A DNA stretch of 64,000 bases from contig NZ_CP037940.1 of NCBI RefSeq assembly GCF_004358325.1, forward strand, positions 2,666,001 to 2,730,000, written 5' to 3'. Of the stretch, positions 37,922 to 47,613 are shown in pieces. The stretch is from Periweissella cryptocerci (GTDB lineage: Bacteria; Bacillota; Bacilli; Lactobacillales; Lactobacillaceae). The notes beneath the pieces were generated by a model, which saw only the letters and a program-made list of their open reading frames with translations, was not told the DNA's origin and made no database searches. How positions within the stretch are numbered: position 1 is the first letter of the stretch; every line of letters starts with the position of its first letter. A program made the position numbers and the translations under genes.

Positions 37922-38137
37922 CTAATCAATTAGTTGATGAAGAAAGAATGTTACTGGCAACAGCCAATTTCAGAGAGTTCGCGTAGGTGAGATGCGGGCA
38001 TTGGTGGTCAGGAATAGGTACTTTTGGAGACGAACGAGTAGGACTGTAATTAAGTTGCTCAGTTTACTGAGAAATAGGGTGGAACCGCGTTAAATAACGT
38101 CCCTATGTCAAATTTAATTTGGCATGGGGACTTTTTG
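37922..38137 (+). promoter_or_regulatory. T-box leader, glycine type, of the permease gene
   Basis: An AGAGAG motif sits in stem I, the T-box AGGGTGGAACCGCG lies at about 38078-38091, followed by a terminator stem and T run at 38132-38136. Aligning the conserved CTTTTGGAG segment with the glyQS leader at 54342 places GGT (Gly) at 38027-38029 in the specifier position, where glyQS has GGC. Uncharged tRNA-Gly would therefore induce the permease. Confidence 0.88.
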
Positions 38138-38163
38138 TGTCCTCATGCATCGAGGTGAAAATC

Positions 38164-39531
38164 ATGGAAAAAGATACACAACGTGAGTTATCGCGCGCAC
38201 TAAAGCCCCGGCACATTCAGATGATTGCGATTGGTGGTGCTATTGGAACCGGATTATTCTTAGGTTCTGGGACGGCAATTAAGCAGGCTGGTCCATCAAT
38301 CATTTTGGCCTACATTATCACCGGGATTTTCTGTTTCTTGATGATGCGCGCAATCGGGGAGTTATTACTCTCAAATACTAAACTACGGTCATTCATTGAC
38401 TTTGTCCGAATTTACTTAGGTAAGCGGTGGGAATTCGTGATTGGTTGGGCGTATTGGCTGTGTTGGGAAAGTTTAGCGATGGCGGATTTGACTGCTAGTG
38501 GAATTTACCTACGTTACTGGTTCCCAACGTTGCCACAATGGGTAACGCCGTTGATTGTTATCGTAGCTTTGCTGGCGATGAATTTGGTAAACGTGCGTTG
38601 GTTTGGTGAAATGGAGTCAGCTTTCTCAGCCATTAAAGTTTTTGCTATTTTAGCGTTAATTATTGTTGGTTTCTGTATGATTGTAACTGGTTTTCACGTC
38701 AATACTGGGACGGCTTCATTTACTAATTTGGTTTCACACGGCGGCTTCTTTGCGACTGGGGCCCACGGGTTTATGATGGCTTTTCCAATGGTAATCTTTG
38801 CCTTTACGGGGATTGAAATGGTTGGCTTAACTGCTGGTGAAACGGAAAATCCCGAAAAAGATTTACCTAAAGCGATTAATTCAGTGCCTGTCCGGATTGG
38901 TTTGTTCTATGTGGGTGCGATGATTATTATCATGAGTATCTATCCATGGAATGCCATTAACGCTGGTCAATCACCATTCGTCCAAGTATTTTCAGGTATT
39001 GGGATTAAAGCAGCTGCCGGAATTATTAATTTCGTGGTCTTAACAGCGGCATTGTCAGCAGCAAATTCAGCAATTTTCTCAACGAGTCGGACTTTGTATG
39101 TCTTAGCCAAAAATAATCAAGCGCCAAAAGCTTTTGGTAACATCAGTCGTCACCATGTGCCAGTTGCTGGTTTGGTAACATCATCAGCAATCTTATTGGT
39201 GGTTGTCTTATTGAACTTCTATGTACCAAACAATGTCTTTGTCTTGATTTCAGGGGTTGCCACAATTAGCTTTATCTTCGTCTGGATGCTCTTGTTAGTC
39301 AGTCATATCAAGTACCGTCGGACAGAATTAGCGAAGACTAATCCATACAAGATGCCATTATTCCCAGTGTCTAATTACTTAACGTTGGCGTTCTTTGCCG
39401 CAGTGTTAGTAGTTCTAGTATGGGATCCAGCTACGCGGGTTTCAGTAATTTCAACGGTGATTTTCTTCATCGTAATGTTATTCGGTTATGCTTTCTATCA
39501 AAAGAAAAACGGCTTAAGCGATAAAGATTAA
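38164..39531 (+). CDS. Amino acid permease, APC family (glycine/alanine/serine type)
   Basis: 455 residues from ATG 38164 (GAGGTGA 8 nt upstream; the longer frame to 38119 lacks a ribosome site and overlaps the T-box terminator). Twelve predicted membrane helices. MIAIGGAIGTGLFLGSG in helix 1 and FAFTGIEMVGLTAGETENP in helix 6 are amino acid-polyamine-organocation signatures. The N-terminal half closely resembles E. coli CycA as I recall it (RHIQMIAIGGAIGTGLF, MRAIGELLLSN). The glycine T-box supports glycine (with D-/L-alanine or D-serine) as substrate. A terminator follows. Confidence 0.88.
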   Translation: MEKDTQRELSRALKPRHIQMIAIGGAIGTGLFLGSGTAIKQAGPSIILAYIITGIFCFLMMRAIGELLLSNTKLRSFIDFVRIYLGKRWEFVIGWAYWLCWESLAMADLTASGIYLRYWFPTLPQWVTPLIVIVALLAMNLVNVRWFGEMESAFSAIKVFAILALIIVGFCMIVTGFHVNTGTASFTNLVSHGGFFATGAHGFMMAFPMVIFAFTGIEMVGLTAGETENPEKDLPKAINSVPVRIGLFYVGAMIIIMSIYPWNAINAGQSPFVQVFSGIGIKAAAGIINFVVLTAALSAANSAIFSTSRTLYVLAKNNQAPKAFGNISRHHVPVAGLVTSSAILLVVVLLNFYVPNNVFVLISGVATISFIFVWMLLLVSHIKYRRTELAKTNPYKMPLFPVSNYLTLAFFAAVLVVLVWDPATRVSVISTVIFFIVMLFGYAFYQKKNGLSDKD

Positions 39532-39542
39532 TAATAAATGTC

Positions 39543-39582
39543 AAGCAATCCAATGCCATTTTGGCGGGGGATTGCTTTTTTG
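39543..39582 (+). terminator. Rho-independent terminator
   Basis: AGCAATCC pairs with GGATTGCT, with AATGCC/GGC inside, then TTTTT. A family II element begins 12 bp later. Confidence 0.85.
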
Positions 39583-39593
39583 TTCTAAATTCG

Positions 39594-39868
39594 TCTGACG
39601 TGGGATTGAATAAAATTGGCCACTGCGTGTAAGTAAATTACTTGGCGCACCACGCTGGAAGCAACCTCACAAGCCAAAATGCGGTCTTGTGAGGTTCGGA
39701 TAAGCTGGGAATCTAAGGAATAAATTCCTAAGACTCCTCATCTCATCCTCAGCGGAAATATGTGTTTCACACACATATTCCCCCAATCGCGGTGTAAAGG
39801 CTACGCCCGCCAAGTAATTTACCGCCACTCCGTTAGTTAGGAATAATTTTCAAACTAGCAAAAACAGT
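39594..39868 (+). repeat. Family II palindromic element, right end truncated
   Basis: Left end TCTGACGTGGGATTG at 39594. The central stem is complete (GTAAGTAAATTACTTGGCG with CGCCAAGTAATTTACCG), followed by CACTCCGTTAGTTAGGAATA. After AAACTAGCAAAAACAG the sequence departs from the family, so about 120 bp including the right terminus are missing. Confidence 0.82.
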
Positions 39869-40295
39869 CGTTGTGGGCCGAAATGCATGGAAAACCAATT
39901 GAGCCGCTGAAATAATGCGCAAGTTTAATCAAGCGGTAATTCAGTGTTGTTCGTAATTTATAATGTGGAAAATAACACTAATCAAAATTTGTTTGTGAAA
40001 TTGATATAGTATGTCGATTTTTTCTGAGCCAGCTGCGTTTTCATCACGGTAAATTGGCTGTGATTGAAATATTACTTTCCGGTAATTCGTTGGGGTGCTG
40101 ATTTTGTAATCTGCTCAAACTAGAGTTATTTTTAAGACCGTTTTTGGCAGTTAAAAATGGCCAGATAGCATTGCTCGCGTAGTATGTAGTGGTAAGTGAG
40201 CACTGGACTAATAAATTACGCAAAAACGCCCGAATAATTTGCATTAACAGTACGATAATGCTATCATTATAAACGTTCAAATATAACTCTTAATT
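39869..40295 (+). other. Gap without a supportable gene
   Basis: 427 bp of AT-rich sequence between the truncated repeat and an orphan terminator. A minus-strand frame (40044-40280) has no ribosome site and no recognisable product. The region could encode a small RNA ending at 40328, but I see no known RNA family. Confidence 0.4.
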
Positions 40296-40329
40296 GAGTG
40301 GGCAATTCGTTGCCCGCTCATTTTTTTGA
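40296..40329 (+). terminator. Strong terminator without an upstream gene
   Basis: GAGTGGGCAA pairs with TTGCCCGCTC around TTCG, followed by seven T residues. The nearest plus-strand gene upstream ends at 39531 and has its own terminator. Confidence 0.9.
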
Positions 40330-40431
40330 AGTAAATTTGGTAGCTGGTTCGTGAAACGGCAGTCGGAATGGTCTACAATTAGGCTTATAGATGTCAGACT
40401 TCACAACAGTAGTACGATAGGAGGATAGTTC

Positions 40432-40911
40432 GTGGCAAATAACGTTGTCGAAACAATCACTAAATTAGTCACCCCCATTGTTGAAGCTCAAGGCTTAGAT
40501 TTATGGGATGTTGAATTCGTCAAGGAAGGACGCGATTGGTTCTTACGTATTTTACTTGATAAGAAGCCCGATGGTATCACAATGGATGATATCGTGGTCG
40601 CTACTAATCAAATCAGTGAATTACTTGATGAAGTCGATCCTGATCCAATTCCCCAAGCATATATGCTGGAAATTTCATCACCGGGTGCAGAACGCCCATT
40701 GAAAAAACCCGAAGATTACGTTTGGGCCAAGGGTCAATATGTCCACGTGTCACTTTATCAAAAACTTGATGGCGTTAAAGAATTCGAAGGTGATTTAGTT
40801 GAAGTGACTGACGAAGAATTAACGTTGACTTACATGGACAAAACTCGTCAAAAAACCGTCGTTATTCCACGCGATTCAGTCGCTAAAGCGCGGTTAGCAA
40901 TTAAATTTTAA
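40432..40911 (+). CDS. rimP: Ribosome maturation factor RimP
   Basis: 159 residues from GTG 40432 (GGAGG 7-11 nt upstream). The N-terminal domain has [20 protein letters not shown] and [15 protein letters not shown], then [19 protein letters not shown] and a C-terminal SH3-like barrel. It assists assembly of the 30S subunit. First gene of the conserved rimP-nusA-ylxR-ylxQ-infB-rbfA transcription/translation operon. Confidence 0.95.
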   Translation: MANNVVETITKLVTPIVEAQGLDLWDVEFVKEGRDWFLRILLDKKPDGITMDDIVVATNQISELLDEVDPDPIPQAYMLEISSPGAERPLKKPEDYVWAKGQYVHVSLYQKLDGVKEFEGDLVEVTDEELTLTYMDKTRQKTVVIPRDSVAKARLAIKF

Positions 40912-40934
40912 TTAACATTGGAAGGTGATAAATC

Positions 40935-42125
40935 ATGAGTAAAGAAATGATTGCGGCTCTTGATGCCCTTGAACAAGAAAAAGGCGTTAAAAAAGAAATC
41001 GTGATTGAATCATTAGAAGCTGCTTTAGAAGCCGCTTATAAGCGTAACTATGATCAAGCACAAAACGTTGAAGTTACGTTTGACAAAAAGAAGGGTGACA
41101 TCAAAGTAATGGCTGTGAAGACAGTTGTTCCAGATGACGAATTCGAAGACGATACAACACAAGTTTCATTGAAGGAAGCGTTGAAATTAAACCGGGCATA
41201 CGAACTCGGCGACGAAATTCGTTTTAAGGTGACGCCAAAGGACTTTGGTCGGATCGCTGCGCAAACTGCTAAGCAAGTTATCATTCAACGTGTTCGTGAA
41301 GCTGAACGTGCCATTGTGTACGATAAGTTCGCTGAATATGAAGATGAAATCATTACCGGTGAAGTTGAACGTCAAGATAACCGCTACTTGTTTGTTACTT
41401 TACCTGGTAACCAAGAAGCCGTAATGACGCAACAAGATCAAATGCCAAATGAAACTTACCGGATGCACGATCGTATCAAGGTATTGGTTTCAAAAGTTGA
41501 AAACAACGCCAAGGGTCCCCAAGTGTTCGTTTCACGGACACACCCAGACTTAGTTAAGCGCTTGTTTGAACAAGAAGTACCTGAAGTATTTGATGGTACA
41601 GTTGAAATCATGAGTATTGCGCGCGAAGCCGGTGATCGTTCAAAGATTGCGGTGAAGAGTAACAATGCTGATCTTGATCCAGTTGGAACAATGGTTGGTC
41701 AACGTGGAGCTCGGGTACAATCAGTTGTAACCGAACTTTCCGGTGAAAACATGGATATTGTTGAATGGACTGAAGACCAAGCACAATTCATTGCGAATGC
41801 CTTGAATCCTGCTGAAGTGGTTGATGTCATTTTTGATCCTGAAAACGAACGTGCCGCAACCGTTATTGTGCCAGACTTCCAATTGTCATTGGCAATAGGT
41901 AAGAAGGGTCAAAACGCTCGTTTAGCAGCTAAGTTGACAAACTTCAAGATTGATATCAAGCCTGAATCAGAAGCTGATACGGTCTTTGAACAAATGCAAG
42001 CTGCTAAGACTGCTGTAGCTAACAAACCAGCCGAACCAGCCGTTGATGCAACGCCAGCTGATGAAGCTGCCATTGAAGCGGCTGTTAGTGAAGACTTTGC
42101 TAGCGACTTGTTTGACGCTGAATAA
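40935..42125 (+). CDS. nusA: Transcription termination/antitermination factor NusA
   Basis: 396 residues. N-terminal RNA-polymerase-binding domain (1-125), S1 domain (about 130-200, ITGEVERQDNRYLFVTLPG), then KH1 (DPVGTMVGQRGARVQSVVTE) and KH2 (LSLAIGKKGQNARLAAKLT). The C-terminal acidic repeats found in E. coli NusA are absent, as in Firmicutes; instead there is an Ala/Glu-rich tail of about 50 residues. It modulates pausing and termination by RNA polymerase. 23 bp after rimP. Confidence 0.97.
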   Translation: MSKEMIAALDALEQEKGVKKEIVIESLEAALEAAYKRNYDQAQNVEVTFDKKKGDIKVMAVKTVVPDDEFEDDTTQVSLKEALKLNRAYELGDEIRFKVTPKDFGRIAAQTAKQVIIQRVREAERAIVYDKFAEYEDEIITGEVERQDNRYLFVTLPGNQEAVMTQQDQMPNETYRMHDRIKVLVSKVENNAKGPQVFVSRTHPDLVKRLFEQEVPEVFDGTVEIMSIAREAGDRSKIAVKSNNADLDPVGTMVGQRGARVQSVVTELSGENMDIVEWTEDQAQFIANALNPAEVVDVIFDPENERAATVIVPDFQLSLAIGKKGQNARLAAKLTNFKIDIKPESEADTVFEQMQAAKTAVANKPAEPAVDATPADEAAIEAAVSEDFASDLFDAE

Positions 42126-42158
42126 GCAACCTACGTGAAAATAGAGGAGGAAAAAACA

Positions 42159-42458
42159 GTGAAACCTCGTAAAATACCAATGCGCAAGGATATTGTGACT
42201 GGGGAAATGTTTCCCAAGAACGATTTAATCCGCGTGGTTAAAAATAATGAAGACGAAATAAGTATTGATCCAACGGGAAAAGCGAACGGACGCGGTGCCT
42301 ATATCGGTCTTGATGTTAAGATTGCTAAGGAAGCATTTAAAAAGCACACGCTAGACAAAGCGTTTGGGATTGCTGTGAGCGATGAATTTTATGAAGAATT
42401 AATCGCTTATGTTGATCACCAACAAGCCCGAAAGGAATTATTCGGCGATGCAAAATAA
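42159..42458 (+). CDS. ylxR: YlxR family nucleic-acid-binding protein
   Basis: 99 residues from GTG 42159, chosen because GAGGAGG lies 7-13 nt upstream; an in-frame GTG at 42135 precedes that site. RKIPMRKDIVTGEMFPKNDL and PTGKANGRGAYI are the YlxR (DUF448) signatures. Probably a nucleic-acid-binding regulator within the nusA-infB operon. Its end overlaps the next gene by 11 bp. Confidence 0.9.
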   Translation: MKPRKIPMRKDIVTGEMFPKNDLIRVVKNNEDEISIDPTGKANGRGAYIGLDVKIAKEAFKKHTLDKAFGIAVSDEFYEELIAYVDHQQARKELFGDAK

Positions 42459-42765
42459 CGAGCAAAAAGTTTTGAGTATGCTCGGGCTTGCACGACGGGC
42501 AGGTAAGTTAGTGACTGGTGAAGAATTAGTGTTAAACGCCGTGCGTGCTAACAAAACTAATTTGGTTTTCCTCGCTAGTGATGCCGGTCAAGCGACTGCG
42601 AAAAAAGTCACTGATAAAACAACTTTTTATAATGTGCCGTTAGTAACGACCTTTACAAAACAAGCATTGAATGACGCAACTGGAATGGCCCGGACGATTT
42701 ATGGTGTCAGCGATGCCGGTTTTGCGAAAAAGATAAAACAATTAATTAATGAAAAAGGAGTGTGA
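42448..42765 (+). CDS. ylxQ: L7Ae/YlxQ family ribosomal protein
   Basis: 105 residues from ATG 42448 (AAAGGA upstream, within ylxR). [20 protein letters not shown] and [20 protein letters not shown] are typical of YlxQ/L7Ae kink-turn-binding proteins. Likely binds RNA; role in Firmicutes unclear. It sits directly before infB. Confidence 0.9.
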   Translation: MQNNEQKVLSMLGLARRAGKLVTGEELVLNAVRANKTNLVFLASDAGQATAKKVTDKTTFYNVPLVTTFTKQALNDATGMARTIYGVSDAGFAKKIKQLINEKGV

Positions 42766-42773
42766 TCAATTTT

Positions 42774-45257
42774 ATGGCTAAACGCATTTATGAACTTGCT
42801 AAAGAATTGGATGTTTCCTCAAAGGACCTTGTGACAGCTGCAGAAGACAAGGGCTTTGATGTAAAGAACCACATGTCTACAATTGGTGATAATGAAGAAC
42901 GTCAATTACGTGATCGATTTGGGAAAAAAGGGGATGCTTCAGCTCCAAAGCCAGCAGCTGCTAAACCAGCGACTGAAAATAAACCTGCCCAAAACAACCA
43001 AAACCGTTCAAACAACAACGGTAACGCACAACGTTCAAATAATGGTCAAAATGGTCAAAACCGCCCTAATAACGGTAACAGCCAAAACCACACCAACAGT
43101 AACAACCAAAACCGCTCTAACAACGGTAACGGTCAAAACCGGAACAGCAACCAAAGTGGTCAATCACGTCCTAGCAACAATGGTGCGGCTAACGGTCAAA
43201 ACCGTTCAAACAACAATAACCAAAGCCGCCCAGCTAATACCAGCTCAACTAGTAGCCAAAATCGTTCAAGCAACAGTTCAACGACGACTACATCAACGAG
43301 CCAAAATGGTTCAGGCCGTTTCGGTGGTGCTTTGAACAACAACGCCCCAAAGCGTAATAACAATAACGGTGGTCGTGGTGGTTACGGTAGCCAAGGTAAC
43401 AATGGTCAACATAACCGTCATGGTAAGAAGGGTAAGCGTCAAAACCAACGTAATAACACGCCTGCTAAACCAATGCCACAACGTAAGGAACAACCACTTC
43501 CAGAAGTATTGGTATACTCAATCGGGATGAACGTGCAAGACATTGCGAAGTTAATTCACCGTGATACTGCTGAAATCATCAAGAAGTTGTTCATGCTTGG
43601 GGTTATGGTTAACCAAAACCAAAGTTTGGATGCCGAAACAATCGAAATTTTAGCTGCTGACTACGGTATGGAAGCTGAAGAAAAAATTGAAGTCGACGTT
43701 GCCGATACTGATAAGTTCTTCGAAGAAGCACAAAACAGTAGCGAAAACCAAGCTCCACGTCCTCCAGTAGTTACTATCATGGGTCACGTTGACCATGGTA
43801 AGACGACCTTGCTTGATTACCTCCGTAACTCACACGTTACTGAAGGTGAAGCTGGTGGGATCACACAACACATCGGTGCTTACCAAGTTAAGTTGCAAGA
43901 CCGTGTGATTACATTCTTGGATACTCCTGGTCACGCGGCCTTTACGGCAATGCGTGCACGTGGAGCGGACGTGACTGATATCACAATCTTGGTTGTTGCA
44001 GCTGATGATGGTGTAATGCCACAAACCATCGAAGCAATTAACCACGCTAAGGCCGCTGGAACACCAATCATTGTTGCGGTTAACAAGATTGATAAGCCAG
44101 GTGCCAACCCTGAAAACGTAATGAACCAATTGATGCAATACGAATTGGTTCCTGAAGAATTTGGTGGGGACACAATCTTCGTTAAGATTTCAGCTAAGTT
44201 CGGTCAAAACGTTGACGAATTGTTGGAAATGATCTTGTTGCAAGCTGACATGCTTGAATTGACTGCTAACCCAGATCAAAAAGCTGCTGGTTCAGTAATT
44301 GAAGCCCGTCTTGATAAGGGACGTGGCCCAATTGCAACCTTGCTCGTGCAACAAGGTACTTTGAAGGTTGGTGACCCAATCGTTGTTGGTAACACATACG
44401 GACGTGTTCGTACGATGACTAACGATCGCGGTCGTCGCATCAAGGAAGCTTTGCCATCTACCCCAGTTGAAATCACTGGTTTGAATGACGTGCCTGATTC
44501 AGGTGATCGCTTTATCGTCATGGAAGATGAAAAGACTGCCCGGGCAGCTGGTGAAGAACGTGCCAAACGTGCCTTGCTTGCTAACCGTCACCGTAACAAC
44601 GTTGTGTCAGTGACTGATTTGTTCAGCCAAATGGCCGACAAGGAATTGAAGTCAGTGCCTGTTATCATCAAGGCCGACGTGCAAGGTTCTGTTGAAGCCT
44701 TGGCTGGTTCATTCCGTAAGATCGATGTTGATGGTGTTAAGGTTGATATCGTGCACACTGCGGTTGGTGCGATTAACGAGTCAGATGTTACCTTGGCTGA
44801 AGCTTCAGGTGCGATTATCATTGGTTTCAATGTGCGTCCTACACCTCAAGCACGTCAACAAGCTGATTCTGATGAAGTTGATATTCGTTTGCACAACGTT
44901 ATCTATAATGCAATCGACGAAATCGAAGCTGCAATGAAGGGTCAACTTGAACCTGAATTCGTAGAAAAGATTATTGGTAACGTTGAAGTGCGTGATCTCT
45001 TCAAGGTTTCTAAGGTTGGTACCATTGTTGGTGGTATGGTGACCGATGGTGTTGTTAAGCGCGAATCAAGCATTCGTTTGATCCGTGATGGCGTTGTTAT
45101 CTATGAAGGTAAGCTTGCTTCACTTAAGCGCTTCAAGGACGACGTTAAGGAAGTTAAGAAGGGCTACGACATGGGCTTGACAATTGAAAACTACAACGAT
45201 GAAAAAATCGGTGATGTAATCGAAGCCTACGAAATGGTCGAAGTACCTGTTAAGTAA
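42774..45257 (+). CDS. infB: Translation initiation factor IF-2
   Basis: 827 residues from ATG 42774; a GTG at 42762 in the same frame overlaps the ylxQ stop and the GGAG ribosome site. An N-terminal IF2_N motif ([18 protein letters not shown]) is followed by a long Asn/Gln/Ser-rich low-complexity region (about 65-235). A second IF2_N motif comes next, then the G domain with [14 protein letters not shown] (G1), [10 protein letters not shown] (G2), DTPGHAAFT (G3), NKIDKP (G4) and SAKFG (G5), and then domains II-IV. It delivers initiator tRNA to the 30S subunit. The low-complexity tract is unusually Asn-rich but in frame. Confidence 0.97.
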   Translation: MAKRIYELAKELDVSSKDLVTAAEDKGFDVKNHMSTIGDNEERQLRDRFGKKGDASAPKPAAAKPATENKPAQNNQNRSNNNGNAQRSNNGQNGQNRPNNGNSQNHTNSNNQNRSNNGNGQNRNSNQSGQSRPSNNGAANGQNRSNNNNQSRPANTSSTSSQNRSSNSSTTTTSTSQNGSGRFGGALNNNAPKRNNNNGGRGGYGSQGNNGQHNRHGKKGKRQNQRNNTPAKPMPQRKEQPLPEVLVYSIGMNVQDIAKLIHRDTAEIIKKLFMLGVMVNQNQSLDAETIEILAADYGMEAEEKIEVDVADTDKFFEEAQNSSENQAPRPPVVTIMGHVDHGKTTLLDYLRNSHVTEGEAGGITQHIGAYQVKLQDRVITFLDTPGHAAFTAMRARGADVTDITILVVAADDGVMPQTIEAINHAKAAGTPIIVAVNKIDKPGANPENVMNQLMQYELVPEEFGGDTIFVKISAKFGQNVDELLEMILLQADMLELTANPDQKAAGSVIEARLDKGRGPIATLLVQQGTLKVGDPIVVGNTYGRVRTMTNDRGRRIKEALPSTPVEITGLNDVPDSGDRFIVMEDEKTARAAGEERAKRALLANRHRNNVVSVTDLFSQMADKELKSVPVIIKADVQGSVEALAGSFRKIDVDGVKVDIVHTAVGAINESDVTLAEASGAIIIGFNVRPTPQARQQADSDEVDIRLHNVIYNAIDEIEAAMKGQLEPEFVEKIIGNVEVRDLFKVSKVGTIVGGMVTDGVVKRESSIRLIRDGVVIYEGKLASLKRFKDDVKEVKKGYDMGLTIENYNDEKIGDVIEAYEMVEVPVK

Positions 45258-45323
45258 TTTCCGATGAATTGAGTACGTGTTAATGTGCTTAATTTCATAA
45301 AAAGTTTAATTAAATTAACTAGC

Positions 45324-45360
45324 AAAGCCTGATTGACCCATTGGGTGAGTCGGGCTTTGT
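45324..45360 (+). terminator. Hairpin between infB and rbfA
   Basis: AAAGCCTGA...ACCC pairs with GGGT...TCGGGCTTT. The T run is short, so termination is probably partial; rbfA may be read from the operon or its own promoter. Confidence 0.5.
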
Positions 45361-45392
45361 TGTCAGAATATATTCATTAAGGAGATATAACT

Positions 45393-45746
45393 ATGCCACA
45401 AGGACACTATCGTGTAGGTCGTTTGTCACAAGAAGTACAACGTGAAGTGAACGATATCTTGTTGAAACGCGTCCGTGACCCACGGGTTCAAGACGTGACA
45501 GTTACTGGAGTTGATGTTACTGGTGATTTGCAACAAGCTAAGATTTACTACAGTATCTATTCAGATTTAGCTTCTGATGGACAAAAGGCGCAAGCTGGTT
45601 TAGAAGCATCCTCAGGTTTGATTCGGCGTGAACTTGGTCAACGTTTAACAACGTACAAGATTCCTGAATTATTATTTGAACGTGATAAGTCAGTACAATA
45701 CGGTGATCACATCGAAGAATTATTGCGTGGGTTGAACAAAGACTAA
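45393..45746 (+). CDS. rbfA: Ribosome-binding factor A
   Basis: 117 residues with the KH-like RbfA fold: RVGRLSQEVQREVNDILLKR at the N terminus, RDPRVQDVTVTGVDVTGDL, then LGQRLTTYKIPELLFERD with the conserved PEL-F segment. It matures 16S rRNA near its 5' end and is needed at low temperature. AAGGAGA ribosome site. Last gene of the operon, closed by a terminator. Confidence 0.95.
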   Translation: MPQGHYRVGRLSQEVQREVNDILLKRVRDPRVQDVTVTGVDVTGDLQQAKIYYSIYSDLASDGQKAQAGLEASSGLIRRELGQRLTTYKIPELLFERDKSVQYGDHIEELLRGLNKD

Positions 45747-45769
45747 GCGTTAATTCACATAAAAAGTAA

Positions 45770-45808
45770 GCACTAAGGTTTCCTTTTTGGAATCTTAGTG
45801 CTTTTTTG
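45770..45808 (+). terminator. Rho-independent terminator of rbfA
   Basis: CACTAAGGTTTCC pairs with GGAATCTTAGTG, then six T residues. A family II element begins 11 bp later. Confidence 0.9.
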
Positions 45809-45818
45809 GTCTATTTTG

Positions 45819-46177
45819 TCTGACGTGGGGGTGAATAAGCTTGACCACTGCGTGTCGGCAAATTACTTGGCGCACCACGTTATCCGAACCTCTCAAGTCA
45901 AAATGCGGTCTTGTGAGGTTCGGATAAGCTGGGAGTCTAAAAAATAAATTCCTAAGACTCCTCATCTCATCCTCAGCGGTAACATGTGTTTCACACATAT
46001 TCCCCTAGTCGCGGTGTAAAGGCTGCGCCCGCCAAGCAAATTGCCGGCACTCCGTTAGTTAGTAATAATACTCAAACTAGCGAAAAACAGGTCGCAGTAG
46101 CATAGGAAAAAACACTGACGCTAGAACCTCGGTAATTCGATGATTGCAAAGTACGGAAATGACAATCCCGCACTAGA
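45819..46177 (+). repeat. Family II palindromic element
   Basis: Left end TCTGACGTGGGGGTG, right end CAATCCCGCACTAGA ending at 46177. The central stem reads TCGGCAAATTACTTGGCG with CGCCAAGCAAATTGCCGG; compared with other copies an A-T pair has become G-C on both arms. Confidence 0.85.
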
Positions 46178-46185
46178 AAAAATAG

Positions 46186-46592
46186 AATGTTAATTCGAGC
46201 GTGATTTCAGTGGTGTCAACTACTATAAGAAATGTCCTAGAAAATAGTCTGACACTACTCTTGTGTGTGTTAATCCCGTCGAAAATCAGTAGTAGTAAGG
46301 AATTAGTAGGGTTGATGGCAAATTTGAATTAGTGAATTATATGATTGTTGAAAATAAGAATGCCGTTAAATCAAGACTTATACCTTAGTGGTGTCACCGT
46401 CCAGCTATAAGAAACGTAATGAAAAGACGAATTGACACTACTCTTGAGTGAATTGGCAGTGTCAAAAATCAATGGTGGCAACGGTTTGAGGCGCTGGCGT
46501 GGATTTGAATTGATGAAAATTAGAATTGCCAAAAAATAAGAATGTTGTTAAATCAACATTTATACCTGGGTAGTGTCGCGGATTTTGTGCCG
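46186..46592 (+). repeat. Diverged tandem repeat, unit about 180 bp, 2.3 copies
   Basis: Units begin at about 46182, 46357 and 46539. Shared landmarks in order: AGAATG-T-GTTAA, AGTGGTGTC, TATAAGAAA, GACACTACTCTTG, a GG-TTTGAATT-TGA-A block. Within each full unit AGTGGTGTC can pair with GACACTACT. The third unit stops after GGTAGTGTCGCGG. No gene is contained. Confidence 0.7.
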
Positions 46593-46640
46593 TTTTCGCT
46601 GAAAATGCGTTATACTAATAGGAGCGATTTTAGAACGAAT

Positions 46641-46672
46641 TGAAAGATTGAAAGATTGAAAGATTGAAAGAG
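46641..46672 (+). repeat. 8-bp microsatellite (TGAAAGAT) x4 before truB
   Basis: TGAAAGAT occurs three times in a row and then TGAAAGAG, whose end forms the truB ribosome site (AAAGAGG). It lies between a TATACTAA-type promoter region and the start codon. Confidence 0.92.
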
Positions 46673-46683
46673 GAACAATAGCG

Positions 46684-47592
46684 ATGGATGGGATTTTACC
46701 GGTATTCAAAGAACGGGGTATGACTAGTCATGATGTAGTTTTTAAGCTACGTAAGATTTTACATACCAAGAAAATTGGCCACTCTGGAACATTGGATCCT
46801 AATGTCGATGGTGTTTTGCCGGTTGCGGTTGGAAAAGCAACTAAGACGGTTGAATTCCTGATGGCATCTGGTAAGCAATACAAGGGTGAAATTACATTTG
46901 GCTTTGCGACAACAACTGAAGACCTTGATGGTGAAGAAGTTGAACGGGTGGCACTTGAACGGCCATTTACGGCTGCTGAAATTGACGCAGGATTGGCCTC
47001 ATTGACGGGGACAATTAAGCAAATTCCACCGATGTTTTCTGCGGTGAAAGTCAATGGCCGGAAGCTATATGAATATGCACGGGCTGGTGAAGAAGTCGAA
47101 CGGCCAGTACGCGAAATTACAATTAGTGAGTTCAAGCAAACTAAACCAGCGATTTGGAATGCGGTTGATAAAACGCAGACTGCTTATTTTGAAGTTGGAG
47201 CATCCAAGGGGACATATGTCCGGACGTTGGCGGTTGATGCTGGAAAATTCCTTGGCGTGCCAGCAGTGATGTCTGATTTGACGCGGACTAAGTCAGGGGG
47301 CTTCACAATCGACCAAGCCGTTAAGTTAGCTGGGATTCAAGAGGCGATGGACAATGGCACAATCGACGATATTCTGTTGCCAATTGATTATGCATTGGAC
47401 ATGTACCCAATTGTGGCGCTGAATGACGAACTCTGGGGCGTAATGAAAAATGGTGGTTGGTTTGATAAGGCTGACTTCGATTCGGATGCGGCGATTGTCC
47501 GGGTTCAATATCATGATGATACGAAAGCGTTGTACCAGTGGAGTGAAGAAAAACAGGTCTACAAGCCACTGAAAATGTTTAGTAATCAATAA
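46684..47592 (+). CDS. truB: tRNA pseudouridine-55 synthase
   Basis: 302 residues. GILPVFKERGMTSHDVV and the catalytic motif GHSGTLDPNVDGVLP with Asp38, followed by the GKATK helix, are diagnostic. KGTYVRTLAVDAGKFLG and DLTRTKSGGFTID are also conserved. It makes pseudouridine 55 in the T loop of tRNAs. Followed 21 bp later by ribF, a common pairing. The ribosome site abuts a microsatellite. Confidence 0.96.
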   Translation: MDGILPVFKERGMTSHDVVFKLRKILHTKKIGHSGTLDPNVDGVLPVAVGKATKTVEFLMASGKQYKGEITFGFATTTEDLDGEEVERVALERPFTAAEIDAGLASLTGTIKQIPPMFSAVKVNGRKLYEYARAGEEVERPVREITISEFKQTKPAIWNAVDKTQTAYFEVGASKGTYVRTLAVDAGKFLGVPAVMSDLTRTKSGGFTIDQAVKLAGIQEAMDNGTIDDILLPIDYALDMYPIVALNDELWGVMKNGGWFDKADFDSDAAIVRVQYHDDTKALYQWSEEKQVYKPLKMFSNQ

Positions 47593-47613
47593 CAAAATTT
47601 AAGGTAAAAAAAC

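Noticed and set aside
40044..40280. Minus-strand frame of 78 codons
   Set aside because: No ribosome site and no recognisable motif; the plus-strand terminator directly beside its start argues against it.
42970..43480. Frameshift or assembly error in infB because of the Asn/Gln-rich stretch
   Set aside because: The frame is continuous, both flanking IF-2 parts are in register, and Asn-rich linkers are known in this position in lactic acid bacteria.
46186..46592. CRISPR array
   Set aside because: Units are about 180 bp and diverged along their whole length, with no short identical repeats and unique spacers. No cas genes are in the window.
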